Positions 1 through 9,612 of a DNA stretch of 64,000 nt are shown here, one piece after another (position 1 is the stretch's first letter; every line of letters starts with the position of its first letter). The translations under genes were made by a program, and so were the position numbers. Below the pieces are notes generated by a model, which was given only the letters and a program-made list of their open reading frames with translations, did no database searches and was not told where the DNA came from. The stretch is taken from contig OZ059825.1 in the NCBI GenBank assembly GCA_964057195.1, positions 4,774,001-4,838,000 of the forward strand, read 5' to 3'. Origin of the DNA: Orthosia cruda (Eukaryota > Arthropoda > Insecta > Lepidoptera > Noctuidae).

Positions 1-760
1 TTATATTTCCTTACTTGGTATTCAAATATTTTCCTGTCATCTGTGCTGTATTTACATAGGAGAGATGGTTTAGATGGAAATGGGTAAAAATAACTTGTTC
101 TGACATGTGTACTTAGGTACGATACGTGGGCTAGATGTTATTATTACTGAGGGAAAAAAGGTCCTAAAGTGGTTTACGTAAATGCTATTTTTAGAAGATT
201 TTTCTAGTCCTTGCTCAAGGCTTGTTAGATTCTATTGGATGAACGAATAGCGTTTTCTCTCTTCTTCGCTCCGGTGACAATTTTCTCCGAGGGAAAAAGT
301 ACTCAGCAATAATGTAGCATTGTATCAGTAAAAGAAAATCAGTTCTGTAGATTAAACTTCACATTACGACCTACAAACAATTTACCTTCAGTTTGGTTTT
401 AGTCAAAAATTAAGTTCTGTGGGTTGCGCCTTCGTTATAATTGGGCATACAGGTGAAGATTTACATCACCCTGTGGGTGTTAATTCTGGAATAATATCTT
501 GTAGATGGATTAGCTTCATTAGTGGAAGCTACACTTGGAAACATGCTGGTCCTGCTCCATTAGTCAATGTTTAGTGTAGACAAAAACAAAAGTTACTGTA
601 TTCCTTTTTTTTTTTAAGAAATTGACTCACACTCTGTTCCGTTGTTGTTGAATTAAGTATCTTATCTATGTTTGCAATATTTGTAACTATGTGAGAACCA
701 TGTTCCTATTTATCAAATGAATGAATTTACTTGTTAATGCTTTTAATACTTTATAAACTG
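1..760. other. No recognisable feature
   Basis: AT-rich sequence with short poly-T runs. I see no coding frame, RNA gene or repeat family that I can name. Confidence 0.5.
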
Positions 761-765
761 TAGCG

Positions 766-817
766 TTACGTTTAGCTCAGAGGGAGCTAAACGTAAGCCA
801 GCGTGGCTTACGTTTAG
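766..817. repeat. Two overlapping short hairpins
   Basis: TTACGTTTAGCTC (766-778) pairs with GAGCTAAACGTAA (784-796). The segment 787-800 can instead pair with 804-817 around a 3-base GCG loop. The middle strand is shared, so the two stems are mutually exclusive. This is probably a small fold-back repeat. No function can be read from it. Confidence 0.6.
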
Positions 818-950
818 ATATATAGAATAAAATTAAATAATTATAAACTAAAAAAAATATAAAAGGATATTGAGTATAAAACAGAAGGGCCGGCTTCGCA
901 CGTCTATACGTAGTATAGTATGTAGTGCTATTCTGGTTGCATCGTCGTCA

Positions 951-1433
951 CATAATTATATGAATTTATTAATCTCTCAAAGTTAGGAGTGAACAGGCTT
1001 CTTCTGGGTAAGCTCACTCCATAATTATATGAATTTATTAATATCTTCAAAGTTAGAGTGAACAGGCTTCTTCTGGGTAAGCTCACTCCATAATTATATG
1101 AATTTATTAATATCTTCAAAGTTAGAGTAAACAGGCTTCTTCTGGGTAAGCTCACTCCATAATTATATGAATTTATTAATATCTTCAAAGTTAGAGTGAA
1201 CAGGCTTCTTCTGGGTAAGCTCACTCCATAATTATATGAATTTATTAATATCTTCAAAGTTAGATTGAACAGGCTTCTTCTGGGTAAGCTCACTCCATAA
1301 TTATAAGAATTTATTAATATCTTCAAAGTTAGAGTGAACAGGCTTCTTCTGGGTAAGCTCACTCCATAATTATATGAATTTATTAATATCTTCAAAGTTA
1401 GAGTGAACAGGCTTCTTCTGGGTAAGCTCACTC
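951..1433. repeat. 69-bp tandem repeat, 7 copies
   Basis: Seven head-to-tail copies of a 69-bp unit start at 951, 1020, 1089, 1158, 1227, 1296 and 1365. They differ by only a few substitutions; the first copy is the most diverged, with small compensating indels. 69 is a multiple of three, so a long minus-strand frame runs through the array as an artefact. The unit contains GAACAGGCTTCTTCTGGGTA and is followed by CATCGTAGAC. A diverged relative of the unit lies at 63838-63885. Confidence 0.95.
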
Positions 1434-1551
1434 CATCGTAGACTCTGTCTCTGTCACCTCTGACCTAGACTAGAGTCAAGAGCAAACCCATCACAAAAAA
1501 AAAAAAACAAAAAATGTATACAGTACTTATGTAAAAATTGTAAACCATATA

Positions 1552-1725
1552 TATTTTTTTAAAAGAGCAAGTATGGAGTTTCTTGTGCGTTCTTCTGCAT
1601 AACAAGCTACTTTTCCGAATGCACGGTAGAATAAATTTTTATAACGAATAAATTTAAATTTTTGGTCTTCAAAAGTGCCTAGTTGAAATAAGTATTTTTG
1701 GCTTTGATTTTAGTCACTAAGATCA
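1552..1725 (+). repeat. Dispersed LINE-tail-like repeat
   Basis: Contains GGAGTTTCTTGTGCGTTCTT, then ATAACAAGCTAC, then AAAAGTGCCTAGTTGAAATA. The same order recurs at 3505-3660, and in reverse complement at 20408-20505 and 48343-48725. It resembles lepidopteran non-LTR retrotransposon 3' UTR sequence; that assignment is inference. Confidence 0.65.
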
Positions 1726-1949
1726 TGTGCACTGAGAAATTCACATTGTGTACGCTGTGTCCAGAAATACATTACCTAGAAATTGTAAATTAGGTTAACG
1801 TTAGTACCATCTCCGCATATCTGCAAGCTGGAATCCATTATCTAATTACTGGCTTCATAGATTCAGAAGCCATATTCGTAATCCGGGACCGGAACTAATG
1901 CTTCATAGATCGTCAGATATAGATATTGATTTACCAAAACTACAGATAA

Positions 1950-2080
1950 TATAATACTAGCATACAGATGCCTCAACCCATACAAAGACACCGTGGCGTT
2001 TAGCGTCTGATTAGGCTGATTATTTTTATAAGAACTTCGAACGCGTTCGGTTTCGTTCCACGTTTATAGATGGTGTTAGC
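1950..2080 (+). mobile_element. Degenerate MITE copy (CCCATACAAAGAAACCGTG family)
   Basis: Starts with ACTAGCATACAGATGCCTCA, then CCCATACAAAGACACCGTGG, followed by TGATTATTTTTAT and a segment around AACGCGTTCGGTTTCGTTCC. This matches the left half of the elements at 24110-24336, 29352-29549 and 41576-41762. The right end is not recognisable. Confidence 0.6.
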
Positions 2081-2204
2081 AGCGACTTGCAAATAAAAGG
2101 GTTTTCTCGGTTCGTGACAATGTTTTTCTATAAATACAGTGGCGATTTGTTTTATAGTATTTTTCTGCGTGTTTTTACAGTTCCATTGTACCAATATGTG
2201 ATAT

Positions 2205-2479
2205 AGGACTCGCGCACGAAGTGTTTCGCAACATTATCGCAAAAAACAGTAATAAAATCACGTTATTTGTATGGGAGCCCCACTTAAATATTTATTTTAT
2301 TCTGTTTTTAGTATTTGTTGTTATAGCGGCAACAGAAATACATCATATGTGAAAATTTCAACTGTCTAGCTATCACGGTTCACGAGATACAGCCTGGTGA
2401 CAAATATATAGACAGACGGATCGCGGAGTCTTAGTAATAGGGTCCCGTTTTTACCCTTTGGGTAGGGAACCCTAAAAAA
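2205..2479 (+). mobile_element. GGTTCCGTACC interspersed element, truncated at the CCGGCC end
   Basis: Reads from ACTCGCGCACGAAG through TATGGGAGCCCCACTTAAAT, GCGGCAACAGAAATACATCA and GATACAGCCTGGTGACA to GGAACCCTAAAAAA. This is a very common lepidopteran interspersed repeat, short and non-coding. This copy lacks the usual CCGGCCAAGTG start. I use plus for the orientation that ends in GGAACCCTAAAAA. Confidence 0.9.
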
Positions 2480-2537
2480 TCAATATTTAAAACCGCGCCA
2501 TCTATTGGAACTAAGACACTCTCTCGCTAAAACTATT

Positions 2538-2592
2538 TAATTTATCAGACTACTCTAAGAGGAAGAACCTCTTAGAGTAGTCTGATAAATTA
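2538..2592. repeat. Perfect 25-bp hairpin
   Basis: Positions 2538-2562 and 2568-2592 are exact reverse complements around a 5-base AAGAA loop. It lies directly upstream of a LINE C-terminal coding remnant. A perfect stem of this length in degenerate sequence points to recent origin. Confidence 0.9.
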
Positions 2593-2596
2593 ACTG

Positions 2597-2989
2597 CGCG
2601 ATTCTCTAAAGGAACTATTTAAGGACATTAACATCATGACGGTACCTTGTCAATATATTTACGAAAACATCATGTACGTTAGAAAGAATTTACATCTTTT
2701 TAGTAAAAACAGCGATAGACATAGTTATGTTACTAGAAATAGGGACCAATTAATTCAACCAGGTTTCAGGCTGGCTAAAGTAGCGTCATCTTTTAGGGGG
2801 TACTGTATAAAATGTTACAATAAAATACCGCCACACATTCTAGAATTGAATGAGACGAAATTTAAAACTTGTATAAAACGCACACTATGCAGGCAGGCAT
2901 ATTATAGGTTGGGGGATTACATCGCTGATAAAAATGCTTGGCCCAACGCTATTCCAGCTCCACAGCCCCTAGGGCACAAAAACAAGTGA
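2597..2989 (+). pseudogene. LINE (CR1/Jockey-like) reverse transcriptase C-terminal remnant
   Basis: An open frame runs to a TGA at about 2987-2989. Its reading ...SLKELFKDINIMTVPCQ, then YIYENIMYVRKN, with later blocks SFRGYCIKCYNKIPP and FKTCIKRTLCRQAYYRL, follows the C-terminal tail downstream of the RT domain in many lepidopteran CR1/Jockey-type non-LTR retrotransposons. That tail is known from the family to read like (K/E)LFK-L-I-TLPSLYI..., FKGNCIK-YNKLP and FK-IKK-L-KAYY. The frame is readable upstream of the ATG at 2636, so that ATG is not the true start. No RT catalytic motifs are present, so this is a 5'-truncated, non-functional copy. About 400 bp of plausible 3' UTR follows. Confidence 0.75.
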
Positions 2990-3420
2990 TAAGCAGAAAA
3001 GTTCTGAAGTATTGTTGGACCTGCTGAAGACTGTACGAATAATTATAATGTATATTTGTGTTGTATAAACTCAATTTATTTTTTGGATTATATAACTGCA
3101 CAGCACATATGTGAGTACTATGTACCTGTAAATCTACCATTTACTGTACCTATGTGTCGTTCGTTGATTTCAGTGTGCCCTGGCAGTTGAGTGTGTCATG
3201 CTCTCTCTAATGTCTCTCTGATGGTGGCACATGTGTTGGATCATTCGGTTCCCTTCATGATGGTTGAGCTGAGAGGTGCCGATCCATGTGTCATGTTCGT
3301 GAACGGGCGCCGTCAGTTGGGATTGGTCATATCTTAGCTGCCTCCGCATGTTTTTAATTACCTATTTATTGTATTTTTAATTGTTTGTTTTACTCTAGAC
3401 GCTTTTAAGTGCGTTTTTTT
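2990..3420 (+). mobile_element. Probable LINE 3' UTR
   Basis: Non-coding sequence immediately after the LINE stop. It contains a T-rich tract and TTTTACTCTAGACGC near its end. It is assigned to the preceding LINE by position only. Confidence 0.4.
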
Positions 3421-3504
3421 TTTTTACATCTTTCTCACATATATGTATTTTTCCTATAAGATTATTGTAACCAAATACTTGTAAAACACATTTTTGTTTT
3501 TTTA

Positions 3505-3660
3505 AAAGAGTAAGTTTGGAGTTTCTTGTCCGTTCTTCTCCATAACAAGCTACATTTCCGAATGGACGGTAGAATCAATTATTATTACATTTAATTTTTA
3601 TTTTTGACGTTCGAAAGTGCCGCTTAATGGCCTAATTGAATAATGAAATTTTGATTGATT
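3505..3660 (+). repeat. Dispersed LINE-tail-like repeat
   Basis: Second copy of the 1552-1725 family: GGAGTTTCTTGTCCGTTCTT, CCATAACAAGCTACATTTCC, then GAAAGTGCCGCTTAATGGCC. It follows the probable LINE 3' UTR and may be its 3' end. Confidence 0.65.
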
Positions 3661-3904
3661 TTGATTTTTTGATTTTGAACCGAAACCAACTCAGAGGTCT
3701 CTTTTTAAGACCAAACATTATCTTGACCAAATCCATCACACGAGGATCAAGTAGATTATAAGTGTCTCAGACAGTCTTTTGAGGAAAGAATCACACAAGC
3801 TTGATTGAACCTGTCCAGTCTGTGCACGCTGAGTCGAGTAGCCCTGACAGTCTGACCCCTGGTTTCACAACAATCGATAATCGGGGTGTAAACGTCGTCA
3901 TCAT

Positions 3905-4170
3905 CATCATCATATTAGCCGAAAGACGTCCACTACTGGACATAGGCCTCCCCCAAGCGTTGCCACATTGACCGGTCCCGTGCGTCCAGCGGATCTCCGC
4001 AACCTTCACCAGGTCATCGGTCCACCTGGTGGGAGGCCTTCCAACGTCTCCGGTCCGGTTCGCGATCGCCACTCCAGAACATTTCAGCCCCATCGGCCAT
4101 CCGTTCTGCGAGCAATGTGCCCTGCCCACTGCCACTTAAGTTTGGCAATTCTTCGGGCTAAAAACTGTTA
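3905..4170 (-). pseudogene. RTE-type LINE C-terminal fragment, frameshifted
   Basis: On the minus strand the sequence encodes GRPPTRWTDDLVKVA preceded, in another frame, by a LKWQWAGHIARRTDGRWG-like stretch, and ends near the CATCATCATCAT run. This is the conserved C-terminal tail of RTE-like non-LTR retrotransposons common in Lepidoptera. Frame changes separate the blocks, so it is dead. Related fragments lie at 22733-22805, 26297-26565, 26750-27022, 39269-39305, 40827-41055 and 52236-52500. Confidence 0.85.
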
Positions 4171-4192
4171 ACGTAATCGAAGAAATAATCGC

Positions 4193-4249
4193 CGGTTATC
4201 TGCTGTGATTGGATGAAGAAAATTCATTCAACCAATAACAGCAGATAAC
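4193..4249. repeat. Inverted repeat with about 25-bp arms
   Basis: GGTTATCTGCTGTGATTGGA (from 4193) pairs with CCAATAACAGCAGATAAC ending at 4249, around a short GAAAA-centred loop. Probably a small fold-back element. Confidence 0.75.
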
Positions 4250-4394
4250 GCGTGCTTGACAATTTGTCACATAAATTCTTCTATAATTTAGCGGTGAGAA
4301 AACCGGCATGATTTGAGCTATAAGATCATTTTCAACATCACAAATGAACGCAGTATATCATAAGTTATAACATAAATTGTACATTAAATAGTAG

Positions 4395-4860
4395 TTTATG
4401 CAATGGTCATATAATAGGGGTTATTAAAACACGAGCGTGGGTTTATATAGATAATAATATTACGCGAGTGATTTAGTTTTTTTTTTTACCTGAATAAATG
4501 CCGTTTCATACACTACTTTATCTTCACTTATACAGTTGAAATAATACAAAAGTGGAAACGGAAAATAATTGTGGTATGGCGAGTAATTTAGATTCTCATT
4601 GCGCATGACTTGACTGTGCAGTGCGCGCATCCACAGACAATGACACTACTTTTTACATTTTACAAGTCAATGAGCCCATACGCTCAACAATTAAAAAGTT
4701 ATTTTATGATGCAGTTGTTTGAAAATCGAAGGAAAATGGTGCACTGTAATGTTTTTTTTTTTTATATTACCTATCCACGAATATAAAGTACGTGTTTAGA
4801 CAATATTTTTTGAATTCATATTTGGAACATTACGTTGTGAGTGTTGATAAATTTTAAAGG
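4395..4860 (+). repeat. Unnamed dispersed repeat, copy 1
   Basis: Begins with a fold-back-like segment (GGTTATTAAAACACGAGCGT) and continues through GACAATGACACTACTTTT, GCAGTTGTTTGAAAATCGAA and GAATTCATATTTGGAACATT. The same series occurs at 58585-59070 in the same orientation, with indels. No coding frame. Confidence 0.8.
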
Positions 4861-5260
4861 CTTCCCAAAAATTAAAAACCGGGTATTGATAACCGAACCA
4901 TTTCAGTGTGATCTTTTATAGCTTTAATAATAATAAGATGATCCTTTAAACACCAAAGCTTTAAAATACGACCTTCAAAGAAAAGCAATTTTCAACATAA
5001 TAACAAAGTTTTAGATGGCTATTCCTTTGCCTTCAAGTCGTTGATTGATATTGGTTATTTTACAACTTGTAACGGATACCGGAGAATCTATTATAAAGAG
5101 TGATGACCATCGATCCGTTTTACTTTTAATAACGGACCTCGTGATCCGTTTCTCTTTTAATAACGGATCGTCATTTGAAACATCCTTCAGAATAGGGTTT
5201 ATTGGAGAATTGTTGATTGGATTTTACGCGGGTAGAAATTGAGTGTTATTTTATGACTAC
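4861..5260. other. No recognisable feature
   Basis: AT-rich. Three short near-repeats of AACGGATC/CGTGATCCGTTT occur at 5070-5170. The small open frames look like chance. Confidence 0.45.
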
Positions 5261-5261
5261 T

Positions 5262-5713
5262 AGCTTTTTCCCGCGGCTTCGCCATTGTAGCCTCTCCAGG
5301 TTGTCCAGTCTTGTATAGAAAATACATGCTTTCTATAAATAAAATTAAATTGTCTACATGTAATACCAAAAAGCAACCACGTTTTATTGAATGCATGTGA
5401 AAGTATATACGGTACTAATAACAAATACGCAATTTAAAGCATTTTGTCTGTCTGTCTGTTTGTGCCGGGTAATCTCCGAAACGGCTAGACCGATTTTGAC
5501 CGGACTTACACTGGTAGATAACTGATTTTATAAAGAGTAACACAGGCTAGAAATTGTCAGTTTCTGTGGTAAAATAAAAATTACGGGTTTGACGGACATA
5601 AGAAGTTGGGGGCAACAACTAGTTACAAATATTTATTTCATCTAAAATTCAGTTCCTGGGGGAAAATTAAAAATGAAATAAATTGAACAAGTCGCGGTCA
5701 ACAGCTAGTTCTG
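5262..5713 (+). mobile_element. Helitron-like remnants ending at CAACAGCTAGTT
   Basis: ACTAGCTTTTTCCCGCGGCT at 5262 is the reverse complement of a Helitron-like 3' end. From about 5430 a plus-strand element reads GTCTGTCTGTCTGTTTGTGC, CCGAAACGGCTAGACCGATT and ends CGCGGTCAACAGCTAGTT near 5713. Both use the CTAG(T) terminus typical of lepidopteran non-autonomous Helitron-like elements. The 5' boundary is uncertain. Confidence 0.6.
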
Positions 5714-5714
5714 G

Positions 5715-6295
5715 AACATAAAAAAAAAATAGTATAATATGCCAATAATGTAGCCTTCTGTCAAAAAATACTCTTTTATAACTGGATCAGTACTTCCATA
5801 GACCTAGAATTTACAAACAGTTTTTTATATAATACGTAATGATTTCTTTTATTAACTGGCTTAAACTATTCGTTTTCCACTTTTATTAAAATGTGCATTT
5901 CTTTTTTTTACAGGTAAGCAGTTCCCGATGAAAGATTTGATTGGCAGATTACCTAAAAATAACCAACTTTCATGCAGGTATAGAATACGCTGGCTACTAA
6001 AAGGGAATATTGGTAACTCTTCATTACTTTCTGAACAATATTAATAAATCCTATAAGCCCTTAATCGCGGGTTATTCTGCAACCCACGGACTTAGGTACA
6101 GTCAACCGACAACCTAGGTATCAATTTGGCGACGACAGTGGCATTATTTCGTAGCAGTAAGGATGATTTTGTAGTTTACACGTTACTGGTGACGTGCAGT
6201 TGAGCGTAATAGATAGTTTGAGCAGCTTGCGTGGGAGATATTCAACAATTGGTACTATTTCCGTCCCTGGTACTTGTTAAAACAATCACAAGGAC
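5715..6295. other. No recognisable feature
   Basis: AT-rich unique-looking sequence. A TTTTTTTTACAGGTAAG string near 5905-5930 looks like a splice acceptor followed by a donor, but no open frame of note surrounds it. Confidence 0.4.
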
Positions 6296-6298
6296 CAA

Positions 6299-6402
6299 TA
6301 TTAAGAGGAAATGCGGGCAGAGACCTCCGACTGCATTGATATAGTAAAAAGCCATAATTCGAGATTTGGCTCTCGCCTATTTCCTCTTCCAGTGTTGCAC
6401 AA
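6299..6402. mobile_element. Small MITE with AAGAGGAAAT termini
   Basis: About 104 bp bounded by AAGAGGAAATGCGGGC and its inverted counterpart GCCTATTTCCTCTT, with CTCCGACTGCAT and TTTGGCTCTCGCC inside. Two related copies in opposite orientation flank an insertion at 50364-51306. Confidence 0.7.
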
Positions 6403-6439
6403 ATTTAAAAGATTTTCCATAAATAGAATAAATAAAATT

Positions 6440-6790
6440 ATTCATTAAAATATCTTTTTTAAACAGGTTTTTTCGTTTTCTTCTCAGCAAACCCTTTCAT
6501 TGAATTCCAATATCATGGGAGTGCACAAAAAATAACTAATCCGCCATATTGGATTAAGAGTAAAAAAGTTTTTTTTTTCTACATCTTCTTTTTCTCACAC
6601 AGTAAAACGCCCATAACTATAGAACACTCTCGTAAAGTCACCTTTCTAAGAAAAATCAAAATCATAATCCATCCGTTTATGAGCTATGATGCCACAGACA
6701 GATGCCAAAGACCTACAAAAACATGCAAACACACAAAGACACACGTCAAACTTATAAAACCCCTCTTTATCCATCGGGGGTTAAAAAACG
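6440..6790 (+). repeat. Dispersed repeat (TCCGCCATATTGG / CCACAGACAGA family)
   Basis: The left part (CTTCTCAGCAAACCCTTTCA, GTGCACAAAAAATAACTA, CCGCCATATTGGATT) matches 56440-56620 and 25285-25330. The right part (CATCCGTTTATGAGCTATGA, GCCACAGACAGA, CTTATAAAACCCCTCTTTAT) matches 62690-62900. It is a common lepidopteran non-coding repeat, class not determined. Confidence 0.65.
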
Positions 6791-6930
6791 CTGATATGTT
6801 ACTTTTTATCTACGTAATGCACGGTGGCTGCGAGATGAACCACAAGAGCAAAGCCGCGAGATAAAACTAGTTTTGTATACATCTACAAAATTCAAAATGC
6901 CTTAACGCGAAATATCTTTCTGTACTTCTA

Positions 6931-7122
6931 TACTAATATTATAAAGAAGAAAGATTTGTAGTTATGTAACGAATAAACTTAAAAACTACGGGACTGATTT
7001 CAAAAATTCTTTCATCGTTGGAAAGCTTCACTATCCCCGGGTGACATAGGCTACTTTTTATCCCTGTATTCGCACAGGAACGGGCATTACGCGGGTGAAA
7101 CCGCGAGGCGTCCGCTAGTTCT
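6931..7122 (+). mobile_element. Non-autonomous Helitron-like element
   Basis: Starts at TCTATACTAATATTATAAAG and ends with CGCGGGTGAAACCGCG (perfect CGCGG/CCGCG stem), then AGGCGTCCGCTAGTT. A TC start, a 3' hairpin and CTAG before T are Helitron hallmarks. A near-identical copy is at 30675-30866. No Rep/Helicase coding is present. Confidence 0.85.
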
Positions 7123-7165
7123 CTATATTGGTAATTTTATAAAATATTAAACCCTTTTCTTCCAC

Positions 7166-7202
7166 GTAATAAAAAAGTCAGCAGCCTTTGCTGACTTTTT
7201 AT
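7166..7202. repeat. Short hairpin
   Basis: AAAAAGTCAGCA pairs with TGCTGACTTTTT around a 5-base loop. In bacteria this would suggest a terminator; here it is just a small inverted repeat. Confidence 0.6.
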
Positions 7203-7513
7203 GTGAATAGAACCTTTCATCTATATTGGCATTTTGATGGATGACTTGTTACCCTGACAGCTGCCGAGATTGGAGAGATTTAGGATGTCATACATTTTAT
7301 TTATTGTTACGGCTGTTAGGGAAATATGGAAGGCAGGTATACATAGGACATAACAATACATAGGTCATAAAAATGTTTATGTTGGGTATTTTTCTGGTAA
7401 GGCTCGAAAGGTACAGGTAAGGACGTAAATGTTATTTACCTATTGAAGAAGGTTTCGGAATAAAATTCTTTGTGGAAATTATTTGAATTAGGTCCTTTTT
7501 CAATAGTCTGATC

Positions 7514-7604
7514 ACTTTTAACTGAGGAATAAAAATGGCCGTTTGACATAATACCTTCTATAAAAAAGCTTTCAAACCGCCATTTTTATTCCTCGGTTAA
7601 AAGT
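7514..7604. repeat. Inverted repeat with about 33-bp arms
   Basis: ACTTTTAACTGAGGAATAAA (7514) is mirrored by TTTATTCCTCGGTTAAAAGT ending at 7604. The arms differ at a few positions around a 25-base loop. Probably a fold-back MITE. It directly abuts the next repeat. Confidence 0.8.
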
Positions 7605-7920
7605 TAGTACCTGGACGACCGAGCTCTGCTCGGGTGAAAATAGAGAAAACGACGTTTTCTAAAAATGAAACTTAACTAGATCGATTTATCAACCGCGAAA
7701 CCCCTGCATACTAAATTTCATGTAAATCGTTGGAGCCGTTTCCGAGATTCAGATTATATATATATACAAGTATTGCTCGTTTAAAAATGAAACCTAACTA
7801 GATCGATTTATCATCCGCGAAACCCCTGCATACTAAATTTCATGAAAATCGTTGGAGCCGTTTCCGAGATTCAGATTATATATATATACAAGATTTGCTC
7901 GTTTAAAGGTATTAGATTAG
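7605..7920 (+). repeat. CTGGACGACCGAGCTCTGCT repeat with internal duplication
   Basis: Begins TACCTGGACGACCGAGCTCT, then GAGAAAACGACGTTTTCTAA. A unit of about 123 bp (AATGAAACTTAACTAGATCG ... TATATATATACAAG) then occurs twice in tandem, from about 7664 and 7786. The same family occurs in reverse at 8385-8570 and 40440-40820. Confidence 0.85.
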
Positions 7921-8384
7921 ACCATTGTAAAATCGGCCCTTATTCTTTGAAAAAAAAAGCAAACCATAAGTTGGTTGGTGGTTCATACCAGTCAATATTA
8001 AGTCGCGGTTTCTGAATTTAGAAATTGAGAACTTCTCTAACTCTAGCATGACTTGAGAAAAAAAGCATTAAACTAGAGTTTAATAAGTTTTTGACTTTAG
8101 ATTTTCAATTTAGCAAACATGGATTATAATGAAGGTAAGAAAGATTTATATTCCGCCAGAAAAATCGCACAAATTAATTAATAAAACAATGTAAAGCTAT
8201 CATAAGAAACGATACATTCCATCTCCTCATTAAATCTTCAACTCTTGGCACCCATTTACGTTAATTTCTACACAAAAACACCTAAATCCTTCAAAGTTTC
8301 TATTCAAATTGAGACAAACTCCGTTCTTAATACCTTCAAAGTAAAGTGTACTTTAACACACATATCTAATAATATCTACAAACG

Positions 8385-8570
8385 AGCAATTCTTGTATAT
8401 ATGTATCTATATATAATCTGATTCTCGGAAACAGCTCTAACTATTTTCATGAAATTTAGTACGCAGGGGGTTTCGGGGGCGATAAATCGATCTAGCTAGG
8501 TTTCATTTTTAAAAAACGTCGTTTTCTCTATTTTCACACGAGCAGAGCTCGGTCGCCCAGGTACTCGGTA
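8385..8570 (-). repeat. Same repeat family as 7605-7920, reverse orientation
   Basis: Reverse complement of one unit, ending CGAGCAGAGCTCGGTCGCCC AGGTACT near 8562. Together with 7605-7920 it forms an inverted pair separated by about 470 bp. Confidence 0.8.
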
Positions 8571-8597
8571 AAACATAAAAATTAACACTCTAGAATG

Positions 8598-8790
8598 TCT
8601 CCTTGGTCTTGTGGTCGCAACCACTACTGCTGAGCCTGAGGTCTCGGCTTCGATTCCCGGGTCGGAAGGTTATCTCATCTCGAATTTCTCATTCGCTCTG
8701 GGGGGTGACCATAAGCTCTTAGAGTAAGGTTATTTTGATTGTGTGTATTGGACAGATGTATATGACTTGTATACACCTGTAGAGAGGGCC
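8598..8790 (+). mobile_element. tRNA-derived SINE, second type
   Basis: Box-A-like TGGTCTTGTGGTCGC at the start and box-B-like TCTCGGCTTCGATTCCCGG about 40 bp later show a pol III tRNA-type promoter, followed by a non-tRNA body ending near AGAGAGGGCCGA. The sequence differs from the SINE at 18910. The box B differs slightly from the GGTTCGATTCC consensus. Confidence 0.7.
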
Positions 8791-8802
8791 GATTTCTTTC
8801 TA

Positions 8803-9103
8803 GTCGGACACGCGTACGAAGGGTTCCGTACCATTATCGCAAAAAACGGCAAACAAATACACGTTTGTTGTTTGTTGTATGGGAGTCCTACTTAAATATT
8901 AATTTTATTCTGTTTTTAGTATTTGTTGTTATATTAAGGGTAAAAACGGGACCATATTACTAATACTCCACTGCCCGTCTGTCCGTCCGTCTGTCTGTCT
9001 GTCTGTCGCCAGGCTGTATCTCATGTGATAACTAGACAGTTGAAATTTTTACAGATGATGTATTTCTGTGCGTGTCCGACTCGCACTTGGCTGGTTGTTT
9101 TAT
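8803..9103. mobile_element. Rearranged GGTTCCGTACC element
   Basis: 8803-8932 matches the middle of the element in plus orientation (CGAAGGGTTCCGTACC to TAGTATTTGTTGTTATA). From 8935 the sequence switches to minus orientation (AGGGTAAAAACGGGACC to GATGTATTTCTGT), then jumps to the terminal GTCCGACTCGCACTTGGC. The inverted part is the part missing from the second half. Confidence 0.8.
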
Positions 9104-9612
9104 TTCATATCATTCCTCATAAAACCCATCCATCTTTTCTTTGGCCTCTCTCTTCCTCTTGGGACTGAAAACATAACTGGCGAAACGATGGTGTAAGTAT
9201 AGTTCCCTCTACCTTACCCTTCGGGGTATAATAGCGTGATGTTATGAATACTTTGAGGGTAGTTTTAATTAGATTGTCAGCAACACCTTCCCTAGAGATG
9301 AAAATTACTAAACAATCTTATCCTTTGTCTGGCAGGTGTGAACGAACTTGAGATGGTAGGGGAAAATTCTTCATTATTTTCACTGAAGTATAAGTAGATA
9401 CGGGATAGAACAAGAGACTAAAACATGTTGTGAGGTGACTAGGCGGTCAGATTTTTGGGGACTGTCTCAATATACTATACTCACCGGAGTTTTCATGTTT
9501 GCTAAGTTTTGTGAGAAAATGGATGAAAGATAGATTAGTACTTAAATAATTGTATATTCTTTGTACATTACTACTTCTATAGGTTTTTTTTGTTGTTGTT
9601 TACATCTGTACC
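9104..9612. other. No recognisable feature
   Basis: Unique-looking sequence; no coding frame or repeat that I can name. Confidence 0.45.

Noticed and set aside
928..1431. Minus-strand 167-residue frame with seven SLPRRSLFTLTLKILINSYN-like repeats
   Set aside because: Follows directly from a 69-bp tandem DNA repeat (multiple of 3); no independent evidence of coding.
951..1433. CRISPR-like array
   Set aside because: Units are contiguous with no variable spacers, in a eukaryotic genome.
7166..7202. Rho-independent terminator
   Set aside because: Hairpin plus T-run is coincidental in eukaryotic DNA.
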